Positions 15,599-22,807 of a stretch of 41,849 bases of DNA are shown here, one piece after another. The translations under genes were made by a program, and so were the position numbers. The notes below the pieces were generated by a model that made no database searches, had not been told where the DNA came from, and saw nothing but the letters and a program-made list of their open reading frames with translations. The stretch lies in the NCBI RefSeq assembly GCF_009720675.1, contig NZ_WNJO01000016.1, positions 1 through 41,849 on the forward strand, written 5' to 3'. How positions within the stretch are numbered: the stretch's first letter is position 1; each line of letters opens with the position of its first letter. Origin of the DNA: Secundilactobacillus folii. Lineage in GTDB: Bacteria; Bacillota; Bacilli; Lactobacillales; Lactobacillaceae.

Positions 15599-17209
15599 TT
15601 ATGCTAAATTAGTTGGGGAAAGAATCAGTTTACCACGAATAGCAGATTTCCGTTCCACCGTTGCTGGACGTTCAGCCATATCCGTAACTGCTGGAGATGA
15701 TGTAAAGGCCAGTTCGTGATCATGCACAACAAGTTTCCGAATTGAGAACAAGATCGCCGCGCAGACAAAGATCAGTGGGAAACCAGCCATCACAGAAATC
15801 GTTTGAATGACCTTGAAACCGCCCACTAAGACCAGTGAGAAAGCAAAGATCATAAAGACGATGACCCATGACATCCGGTTGAAACGGGTTGGTTCACGAT
15901 GCTTCAACGGGGTGCTGGTAAATGACGACAAAATGTAGGCTGAGCCTGAAATCGTTGTGGCTAAGAAGATAAAGCATGACACACAATAGAGCAAAGTCAT
16001 GATTGACTTCATTGGTAAAGTGCCAATCACCGTAGCGATAACCGCGGCTTGACCCTGAGTGTTCAAAATGTGGACCAAGTTAATGACGCCGTTTTGTTGC
16101 AGCCACAAAGCGTAACCGCCCATTACTGCGTAGAACAAGGCACAACCAGTAAAGCCGTACATCAACATGCCCATCAACATCTGACGAATCGTTTTACCAC
16201 GGGAGATCTTAGCAATAAACAGACCCATCACAGGCATGTACGACAACCACCAGCCCCAGTAAAAGATTGTATCTTGCTGAGTGGCACTTGGATGAGTGTT
16301 CGTCGCAATCGGGACGAATTTTTGAACTAACATGCCTAAACTATGTGCTTCGTGCGTAATAATGTAACGCGTTGGACCAAAGAATAAAATTAAGACCAGA
16401 AAACCGATGGCTAACCAGATGTGCGCCATACTTAAGCGGTCAATCCCACCGTTCAAGCCCTTGAAGACTGTAACGGCGAAGAGGCAAAATAAGATAACGA
16501 ACAATCCCATTTCAAGTGGCAAACCGTATTTGATTCCCGTAGCACTTGAAAATGCCTTGGCAGTGATTGGGACTTCCATCCCGATTGATGAACCAACACC
16601 ACCGATAATTCCGATAACAACCAAAACGTTGATCAAGCCAGCAAAGAACTTCTTAGTTGATTGGTGTTTGTCGCCGTCTAACAGGCTAATACCATCGCTC
16701 AGCTTTTGAACCGGTTGCCCCTTCCGATACATCAGGTAACCAATCAAAACAGCTGCTGGTGCAAACATCATCCACGCCATTGGACCCCAGTTAAATTGAC
16801 CCAACATGGTTGCGGCAGTGTATGCGCCGTTGGAATAAGCCTTAAGATGAAACGGCGGGTTTTGAATCACCGTCAGTGGATCAGTGATGGAAAGCATCAT
16901 GATGCTGGCATCAATTGCCGTTGCAAACACCATTGCGCCCCATTTAAAGCCACTGTAAACCGGCTTGTCATCAGGTTTTCCAATTTTAATTTTACCGTAT
17001 TTACTGAATGCCAATCCGATTAGGAAGACGAAGTTGATAATATAAATGCCTAAATATAACCAACCTAACTTAAGGTTCATCCAGCCTAAGATGCTCGTTA
17101 AGGGTGCTTGAAGACCCTTTCCACCTATCATTAACACTAAAGTTGCCAGTAAGAATAATCCCACAGTTGGTACAAAGACCCACTTGTTGATTAACTTGCT
17201 TCTTAAAAT
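15599..17209 (-). CDS. BCCT-family (betaine/carnitine/choline) transporter with apparent ATT start
   Basis: 536 residues from the proposed start; twelve membrane segments. The helix 8 signature FYWGWWLSYMPVMGLFIAK followed by ISRGKTIRQ is diagnostic for BCCT carriers. The aromatic box reads WW..Y, and NPPFHL ... FNWGPMAW is closest to CaiT. In BetP terms the helix 3 glycine stretch is replaced by AIDAS, which includes an Asp. The substrate is probably a quaternary ammonium compound. The first conventional start (GTG 17164) would cut into helix 1 and has no ribosome site. The frame continues upstream as ILRSKLINKWVFVPT to an ATT at 17207-17209, 6 nt after a perfect AGGAGG, with an in-frame stop just above. 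A weak promoter (TTGCTC, 16 nt, TATGTA) lies at 17232-17259. Confidence 0.85.
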   Translation of the reverse strand: MLRSKLINKWVFVPTVGLFLLATLVLMIGGKGLQAPLTSILGWMNLKLGWLYLGIYIINFVFLIGLAFSKYGKIKIGKPDDKPVYSGFKWGAMVFATAIDASIMMLSITDPLTVIQNPPFHLKAYSNGAYTAATMLGQFNWGPMAWMMFAPAAVLIGYLMYRKGQPVQKLSDGISLLDGDKHQSTKKFFAGLINVLVVIGIIGGVGSSIGMEVPITAKAFSSATGIKYGLPLEMGLFVILFCLFAVTVFKGLNGGIDRLSMAHIWLAIGFLVLILFFGPTRYIITHEAHSLGMLVQKFVPIATNTHPSATQQDTIFYWGWWLSYMPVMGLFIAKISRGKTIRQMLMGMLMYGFTGCALFYAVMGGYALWLQQNGVINLVHILNTQGQAAVIATVIGTLPMKSIMTLLYCVSCFIFLATTISGSAYILSSFTSTPLKHREPTRFNRMSWVIVFMIFAFSLVLVGGFKVIQTISVMAGFPLIFVCAAILFSIRKLVVHDHELAFTSSPAVTDMAERPATVERKSAIRGKLILSPTNLA

Positions 17210-17221
17210 AATATTCCTCCT
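17207..17221 (-). promoter_or_regulatory. Perfect Shine-Dalgarno followed by ATT start codon
   Basis: AGGAGG (complement of 17216-17221), spacer AATATT, then ATT (17207-17209) in frame with the BCCT protein. No ATG, GTG, TTG or CTG occurs in frame until 17164, and TAG stands directly upstream of AGGAGG. The site therefore decides for a non-canonical start. Confidence 0.6.
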
Positions 17222-17281
17222 CTAATGGTTGTACATATTGGATGAAGAGTGTGGAGCAAGGCGTTTAAGAACTAAAGATAG

Positions 17282-17722
17282 CCTGACACCTATCAACTTG
17301 TTCTTGCCCGCGGAACCCATTTCACCGGCATGCTAGAAATCGACTTTCAGAAAACAATCAATAAAGAAAATTTCTTTAGAGCTCAATCTAACAGGTTAGC
17401 ATTGCAACTTCCACAAAAGCTTGGAAAAATCGTTAACCTCAATCATTCACTTTCAGAAAAGCCCGTAAAAAGCTCGTTCCGTCTGCTACTCGATTGAGTT
17501 CAACGCCTTGTTAAGTGCATCGGTCCCACAAACGTAGTTGTCAATGCACTGAAACCACAATTGAAGTTATTAACTTTCAACTCTGAAAACACCCAACGTA
17601 TTTTCACTCAGGTCGACAAAGTAAAACGCAAAAAAGCTGCTGAGATCGTCAACGACCACCTGCAACAGCTCCGTCTGCAACAAATTGCCAATTCCAATGT
17701 AACCCGATTGAATTTACAGTGA
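17282..17722 (+). pseudogene. Possible decayed reading frame with one in-frame TGA
   Basis: One plus-strand frame stays open for 147 codons except for TGA at 17495-17497. The first part contains ARGTHFTGMLEIDFQ and PQKLGKIVNLNHSLSE. The second contains CIGPTNVVVNALKPQ and KKAAEIVNDHLQQLRLQQIA, an ordinary protein composition with a helical tail. There is no evident start codon or ribosome site at the 5' end and I recognise no family. It fills much of the 750-bp gap between the BCCT and acetyltransferase genes; the rest of that gap (17723-17874) is AT-rich and featureless. Chance openness is possible. Confidence 0.3.
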
Positions 17723-17874
17723 TTATTATACACGTTTGAAATGAGATGTAAAATTGCAGCTTAAAACCGCCGTACCGGTATCTATAGAAGGTTATACAGC
17801 GCTTACATTTTGATTTTATGCAATTAAAATGCATTATTTTTTAATAAATTCTACTACTGCAATTATAAGATAAA

Positions 17875-17909
17875 TAAAAAGTGACTTATCTTCCACCAGA
17901 TAAGTCACT
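17875..17909 (-). terminator. Terminator of the acetyltransferase gene
   Basis: Perfect 12-bp stem AGTGACTTATCT (17880-17891) / AGATAAGTCACT (17898-17909), followed on the minus strand by five T. Confidence 0.9.
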
Positions 17910-17962
17910 CAAGCGTCTGTAGAGTTATTGATCAAACTTGTTAATTGATATAAGTGGTCACA

Positions 17963-18514
17963 CTAATCAACCGTCTTTATCACGCGCGCTGGATTACCAG
18001 CAATCACTACGTTATCGCCAAACGATTTTGTCACGACTGCACCAGCGCCAACGACCACGTTATTTCCCAGCGTAACCCCAGGTAAAATCACAGCACCGCC
18101 GCCGACCCATAAACTATGGCCAATCGTAATTGGCGCACACAACTCCACATCGGCATCCCGCTGCTTTGGATCGATTGGATGAATTGGCGTGTAGAAACCG
18201 ACATTCGGCCCAATATAGGCGTGGTCACCAATTGTGATTGGTGCAGAATCCAGCATTTTAACATCATAATTGGCGTAGAAATGATCACCTAAATGCAGAT
18301 TAAAGCCGTAATCAAACTTAAAATCAGTTTCCACAAAAAAATCGTCACCAGTATCGGCAATTAAAGCCTTAAAACGACTATTTCGATCATCGTTATCGGT
18401 AATGTGATTAATTTCTTCCAGCTGCTGACGAATGTAGACTCGTCGTGCGATCAGTTCTTCGTCGAATTGATTATACGGCCCACCAGCTGTCATTTTCTCT
18501 CGTTCTGTTGCCAT
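17963..18514 (-). CDS. maa: Maltose/galactoside O-acetyltransferase (hexapeptide repeat)
   Basis: 183 residues. An N-terminal MAC domain (MTAGGPYNQFDEELIARRVY) precedes left-handed beta-helix hexapeptide repeats (ITIGDHAYIGPNV, then PITIGHSLWVGGGAVILPGV). Catalytic His112 sits in FYTPIHPID. The family transfers acetyl from acetyl-CoA to sugars such as maltose or galactosides. AGGGAG lies 8 nt before ATG. It is a single-gene unit with its own terminator. Confidence 0.92.
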   Translation of the reverse strand: MATEREKMTAGGPYNQFDEELIARRVYIRQQLEEINHITDNDDRNSRFKALIADTGDDFFVETDFKFDYGFNLHLGDHFYANYDVKMLDSAPITIGDHAYIGPNVGFYTPIHPIDPKQRDADVELCAPITIGHSLWVGGGAVILPGVTLGNNVVVGAGAVVTKSFGDNVVIAGNPARVIKTVD

Positions 18515-18712
18515 TATTCACGCTCCCTTACTCCCAAAAGAATAGCACATAATTTATGTCGTAGAGGTTATTTTCAGAAAATTTTGATGATTTAGAAAAA
18601 ATAAAGCTAAAATCATTGCAAATTACCAGTTCTTGAGTAAAATACCTTTCATGCTGCCAAAAAAGAACTAAAATAAACACAATCTACTAATTAGAAAAGA
18701 GAGGCGATCTAT

Positions 18713-19279
18713 TTGAAACTTGCACTCACTATTTTTGTACTCAATGCATGTTATATCACTTTAAACACCTTCCGAACGATGCTGGTCGTTCGTCGTCAAC
18801 GTCTCTGGGCACCGCTTCTGGCGGTCTTTGAGGAATTCGTCTACGTTATTGCATTGGCGATTGCTTTGAAAAATATTAATTCACCCATCAACGTGATTGC
18901 ATATACCGTTGGTTTTGGAATTGGTATTTACCTTGGCATTTTAATCGAAGATCACGTGGCACTGGGCTATGTGAACTTCCAAGTTACCGTTAAAATCGAT
19001 AACGACGACCCCGACTATCAACGCAATAAAAAGTTACCAGAAGACCTCCGGAATAACGGTTACGGAGTCACGGAAACATGGGGCTACGGTCGCGATGGCT
19101 CACGTTTGATTTTAAATATCTTGGCACCCCGGAAAGCTGACCGGCGTTTAATGAATCTAATCAATAAACTAGCGCCTGATGCGTTCGTGATGGTCAACGA
19201 ACCGACTCAAATGTCCGGCGGTTTCTGGAGTAAAGAAGTTGAGCGTCGCTTCCGTAAGGTCGCTCATAAAGAAAAGTAA
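18713..19279 (+). CDS. UPF0316 membrane protein (DUF5698 + DUF2179)
   Basis: 188 residues. Three membrane helices (about 3-20, 33-52, 58-80) carry NTFRTMLVVRRQR and GFGIGIYLGILIEDHVALGY, typical of UPF0316. A cytoplasmic DUF2179-like domain follows (GYGVTETWGYGRDGSRLILN, then PDAFVMVNEP). The molecular function is unknown. Start is TTG 18713, with GAGG 8 nt upstream. It stands alone, divergent from maa. Confidence 0.85.
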   Translation: MKLALTIFVLNACYITLNTFRTMLVVRRQRLWAPLLAVFEEFVYVIALAIALKNINSPINVIAYTVGFGIGIYLGILIEDHVALGYVNFQVTVKIDNDDPDYQRNKKLPEDLRNNGYGVTETWGYGRDGSRLILNILAPRKADRRLMNLINKLAPDAFVMVNEPTQMSGGFWSKEVERRFRKVAHKEK

Positions 19280-19370
19280 ACCGTTAACCTGCTAGCCATT
19301 CGCTAACACTTTCTAACGACTAAGGCTTCATTTTAAATCTAAATCAGTTATTTCAAAACTTAGCACTTAA

Positions 19371-20243
19371 TTACTGGTCTTTAAACAAGTCCAGTTGTTC
19401 AAGTGCTTTTTGTATGTCATCAACCGATTTGGCCACTTCTTTAGATTGAACTTTACCATGATATTCTTTGATTTCTGGTACCTGCTTAGGATAGTTTTTC
19501 TTTGGCTCAGCCCCACTGGTATTAGAAGTTCGCCGTTTTGAAGGTAGCGAAGTCTTTGGGACTGCTTTACCAGCAGGACGGCCAGCCTTTTCCATATCAT
19601 CCATCGTTTTATTTAAAAGTGAGTCAACAAAGATGTTACCCTGATTTTCAGCGTGACCCTTCGTCCAAACTAGGGATAATTTTGGAAAATGTGGCAATAA
19701 TTGATAAACTTGGCGCCATAATTCGGCGTTTATTAACGGACCACTGGAACGTTGCCAGCCTCGCCGCTGCCAGCCTTTCAGCCATCCTTTATTGATGGCG
19801 TCTAACACGTACTTGGAATCCAGCACTAAGGTAATATCGGCTCGTTGTTGATGATGATCCAGCAGCGTTTCCAGGGCTTTGATCAGTGCCAGGATTTCCA
19901 TGCGGTTATTGGTGGCGCCCCATTCGCCATCGGAACCGCTTAAAACGCCGTCTGGAAGTTCCAGGCGGTACGCCCAAGCGGCTGCATCCGTGGCCTGCAC
20001 GTGGCCACCCTTAACGTTGCCCGTATTACGCGTCCCACCATCCGTGTAGCCAATCACCATTCCAGCTGGTGCATGGTCAGCTAGTTCGCCTGTCGAACCG
20101 TCAATAAACGCCTGAGCTTCAGCCTGCGTCTTAAAACTCTTGTACACCGCCCCTGAAAAACCAGAGACTTCTTTTTGGGCGTCCGGCCAGTTAGTATAGA
20201 TACCAGGATGCTGACCCTTCTTTACCGCGTAGTATTTTGCCAA
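19371..20243 (-). CDS. rnhA: Ribonuclease HI with N-terminal hybrid-binding domain
   Basis: 290 residues. Residues 1-48 (MAKYYAVKKGQHPGIYTNW ... AQAFID) form the viroplasmin-like RNA-DNA hybrid-binding domain. The RNase H domain covers about 62-215 with Asp68 (YTDGG), Glu116 (NNRMEI), Asp142 (LDSKYV), His197 (KGHAENQGN) and Asp207 (FVDSLL). It degrades RNA in RNA-DNA hybrids. An extra stretch GNVKGGHVQATD follows the first strand. A tail of about 70 residues rich in Lys, Pro and Ser ends in an amphipathic helix (DDIQKALEQLDLF). Start is TTG 20243 with GAGG 8 nt upstream. Confidence 0.92.
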   Translation of the reverse strand: MAKYYAVKKGQHPGIYTNWPDAQKEVSGFSGAVYKSFKTQAEAQAFIDGSTGELADHAPAGMVIGYTDGGTRNTGNVKGGHVQATDAAAWAYRLELPDGVLSGSDGEWGATNNRMEILALIKALETLLDHHQQRADITLVLDSKYVLDAINKGWLKGWQRRGWQRSSGPLINAELWRQVYQLLPHFPKLSLVWTKGHAENQGNIFVDSLLNKTMDDMEKAGRPAGKAVPKTSLPSKRRTSNTSGAEPKKNYPKQVPEIKEYHGKVQSKEVAKSVDDIQKALEQLDLFKDQ

Positions 20244-20437
20244 AGTGTCACCCTCTTTATTATTTTAAATGTTATTAAAGTTTAGTAATTTCTTATTACA
20301 ATCCCAATAATTCGGTTCGCAATAATATTAATTTTACCGATATTATGCTAAAGTTAATAGTGTAAGCTTTTTCAAAAGCGATTCAAAATACTTATCGTAG
20401 TATCCAACGCACAGTATTCCATAGAGGAGGAACTCTG

Positions 20438-20905
20438 ATGTCAGCAATCCACGCCACGCTTATCAACATTGACCAGGCCCATGCACTGTTAAAAGAACAG
20501 CGCAGTCAAGCTAATGAATTTTTTCCTGAACTAACTTTAACCGGTCAATATATCCTACCAGATTATCGCCTGACTCGTAAACGGGAAGCGTTTAAAATTC
20601 GTAAACATACTTTCTTGAAACGCCATTACAAATCCTACGTTGCGTTTGACTCCGAAAATGGTCAAACCTTGTGGATGCGCAATTTTTCAAGCCTAACTCA
20701 GGCATTGTTCTGGTTACAGACTGGTTTAAAACCTGGGGACACGGACAGTCAATTTTCATTAAAGGATTGGCGAGAGGCTCATGAAGATGAAATTAACGGT
20801 TATAAAGATCAGCTTCGTCAGCTCCATAAGGAAGCCATTGCTAAAAAGAAAGCGATGGAAGCTCATCATCCGAAGGCCAAAGCCAAGGCTAAAAAACGCG
20901 CATAG
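20438..20905 (+). CDS. Hypothetical basic protein with Lys/Ala-rich tail
   Basis: 155 residues, soluble. The central part (KIRKHTFLKRHYKSYVAFDS) is basic and aromatic, then LWMRNFSSLTQALFWLQTGL. A charged helix (RQLHKEAIAKKKAMEAHH) leads to the tail PKAKAKAKKRA. The tail resembles nucleic-acid-binding tails, but I recognise no domain. Start ATG has a strong GAGGAGGAA site. It is divergent from rnhA and ends at a good terminator. Confidence 0.7.
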   Translation: MSAIHATLINIDQAHALLKEQRSQANEFFPELTLTGQYILPDYRLTRKREAFKIRKHTFLKRHYKSYVAFDSENGQTLWMRNFSSLTQALFWLQTGLKPGDTDSQFSLKDWREAHEDEINGYKDQLRQLHKEAIAKKKAMEAHHPKAKAKAKKRA

Positions 20906-20913
20906 CCAGTCTC

Positions 20914-20940
20914 AGTTCTGAAATTTTTCAGAACTTTTTT
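20914..20940 (+). terminator. Terminator of the hypothetical basic protein gene
   Basis: AGTTCTGAAA (20914-20923) pairs with TTTCAGAACT (20926-20935), followed by a T-run. Confidence 0.85.
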
Positions 20941-20964
20941 ATTGACTGCGGAAAATAAAGCGTA

Positions 20965-21073
20965 TGCCAAAACTCGTTTAGAACACGAATATAGCAATAC
21001 TAAAAGTGGGTTCCCGGAACTTTAGGGAGCTCATTTTTAGTGTTGCTATACAGCCGTAATCGGAGTTTTGACA
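20965..21073 (+). repeat. Long imperfect palindromic element
   Basis: A 26-bp stem (20990-21015 with 21025-21050, loop 21016-21024) has four non-Watson-Crick positions, all of which are G-U pairs if the plus strand is transcribed and A-C mismatches on the minus strand. An outer stem (20965-20976 with 21061-21073, TGCCAAAACTCG / CGGAGTTTTGACA) extends it to about 109 bp. It lies between a terminator and the 3' end of codA. It could be a miniature element or a structured RNA; no transposase is near. Confidence 0.5.
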
Positions 21074-21172
21074 CCGATTTAGTCATGCTAGTAGTTTAGA
21101 AATTAGTGCTGATTAACGAGGGATGTTCCGTGAACACCTTGCCTTTTGCTCAAAAGTAACGTGTACTTATGC

Positions 21173-22429
21173 TCACTTCGTAAACCGATTATCACTGAAG
21201 AAGGTCTCAACTTCTTGCGGTTGCGTCTTGACGGTCACGCGACCATGATGAATCGCATAGAGAACCTCGGCACGTTCGTTTAGGGCGTCATAGAAGTTAT
21301 CACGGTTTAAAATCATGCAGTTAGCTTCCTTGCCCTCTTCAATACCATAGTGATCCATGATGTGCATGGCACGGGCGCCATTTACCGTCACGTATTTATA
21401 CGAGTTCATGATCTGGTCATAGCCCATGGTCTGCGCAACGTGTAAACCAAGGTGCAGTGGGTCCAGCATGTTGCCGTCGCCCATTGGATACCAAGGATCC
21501 TTGATATCGTCTTCCCCGAAAGCCACGTTGATGCCATCCGCAGTCAATTCCTTCACTCGAGTCATCCCTCGACGCTTCGGATAGCTATCAAACCGACCAC
21601 CTAAGAAGGTGTTGACCAACGGGTTCGCAATCATGTTGATTCCAGACATCTTCAGTAACCGAAACAGCTTATAAGCATACGCATCGTTATACGATCCCAG
21701 CGCAGTAGTATGACTAGCTGTAACCTTGTCATGCATCCCAGTCTCGTATGCTAAGGTTGCCAAAGTTTCCAGTCCGCGGGCGGCTGGATCATCGATCTCA
21801 TCGCAGTGAACGTCGATCAGCTTATTGTATTTTTCAGCCAAATCGCTAACAAAATGCAATGATTCCACACCGTACTCCCGGTTGAATTCGTAGTGTGGAA
21901 TTCCACCAATCGCATCAACACCCATTTCAGCTGCCTGAGTCATCAGTTCCTTGCCATGTGGGAAGGACAGGATCCCCTCCTGTGGAAATGCAACTAGTTG
22001 GAGCTCCATGAAGTCCTTCACCTCATCACGAACTTCTAGTAAGGCTTTCAGTGCTGTCAAATTGGGGTCTGTAACGTCAACGTGTGACCGAACAAACTGG
22101 GTCCCATGACTGGCTTGTTTTTTCAGCGTCGCCGTGGCACGTTTTTTAACGTCTTCAATCGTCAGGCTTTGCTTTCTTGCCGACCAGATTCGAATCCCGT
22201 CAAATAACGTGCCTGATTGATTCCACTCCGGGTCGCCGGCAGTTAACGTCGAATCCAAGTGCACATGCGGGTCAACGAATGGTGGCAGCAGCAATTTACC
22301 ACGACCATCGATCAGCCCTTCACTTTCCCCAGGCTCAATGTGATTCGCAATCTTAGTAAACTTCCCGTCCTCGATCCGGACGTCTTTCAACGTGTCATCG
22401 TTTTCAATCGATACCTGCTGTATCAGCAT
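21173..22429 (-). CDS. codA: Cytosine deaminase
   Basis: 418-residue amidohydrolase that closely follows E. coli CodA: VDPHVHLDSTLTAGDPEWNQ, VAFPQEGILSFP, DVHCDEIDD, TASHTTALGSYNDAYAYKLF and MSGINMIANPLVN. Metal and catalytic residues His55, His57, His208, Glu211, His240 and Asp307 are present. It converts cytosine to uracil and ammonia for pyrimidine salvage. Three ATGs follow GGGGG; the third (22429) has the best 7-nt spacing. There is no adjacent codB permease. A one-residue difference, FGEDD for FGHDD, sits next to the metal-ligand Asp. Confidence 0.92.
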   Translation of the reverse strand: MLIQQVSIENDDTLKDVRIEDGKFTKIANHIEPGESEGLIDGRGKLLLPPFVDPHVHLDSTLTAGDPEWNQSGTLFDGIRIWSARKQSLTIEDVKKRATATLKKQASHGTQFVRSHVDVTDPNLTALKALLEVRDEVKDFMELQLVAFPQEGILSFPHGKELMTQAAEMGVDAIGGIPHYEFNREYGVESLHFVSDLAEKYNKLIDVHCDEIDDPAARGLETLATLAYETGMHDKVTASHTTALGSYNDAYAYKLFRLLKMSGINMIANPLVNTFLGGRFDSYPKRRGMTRVKELTADGINVAFGEDDIKDPWYPMGDGNMLDPLHLGLHVAQTMGYDQIMNSYKYVTVNGARAMHIMDHYGIEEGKEANCMILNRDNFYDALNERAEVLYAIHHGRVTVKTQPQEVETFFSDNRFTK

Positions 22430-22463
22430 CATCATACCCCCAGCGAACTTATTAGTTACGTTA

Positions 22464-22472
22464 ATTATAACA
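22464..22472 (-). promoter_or_regulatory. Extended -10 promoter of codA
   Basis: TGTTATAAT on the minus strand (complement of 22464-22472), about 35 bp before the start codon; no convincing -35 box. Confidence 0.5.
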
Positions 22473-22685
22473 CGATGACTACCCAACTTAGGACACAGAA
22501 AAAGTTTTGTACAAATACATATGCTTAAAAGTGGCTGCAATACTGGTCCATTTAATGTATTAGGTACGCAGGCATACCACTTCCCATTCAGTTCACCATT
22601 TACAAGTCACTCGCTATATTTTGAACCAGCACACTCCTAATATTGTGAATTAGAAAAAGCATTTAAAAGCCAATTTTTAGGACTT

Positions 22686-22727
22686 TTGACAAAAAATTCA
22701 CAAATCAAATAATTGAAAGCGGATTCA
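22686..22727 (+). promoter_or_regulatory. Promoter with candidate cre site before the semialdehyde dehydrogenase
   Basis: TTGACA (22686-22691) with AATAAT/ATAATT at 22708-22714 forms the promoter. TTGAAAGCGGATTCA (22713-22727) fits the cre consensus WTGNAANCGNWNNCA and starts at the end of the -10 box, a position where CcpA would repress. Confidence 0.55.
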
Positions 22728-22807
22728 AAACAAGTTATCCTTGAACCGTATCAGGAAGACAATTAGTCGTGAACCAATTTGCATTTTACTTAGGAGGTAT
22801 AGCTAAT

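Noticed and set aside
17795-17807. Palindrome TACAGCGCTTACA resembling a cre site
   Set aside because: Two positions differ from the cre consensus and no promoter with good boxes lies next to it.
17649-17834. 61-codon minus-strand frame in the gap before maa
   Set aside because: AT-rich, no ribosome site, composition not protein-like; the opposite strand has the better case.
22769-22807. GTG 22769 as start of the semialdehyde dehydrogenase
   Set aside because: No ribosome site, whereas AGGAGG precedes ATG 22808 and homologues begin there.
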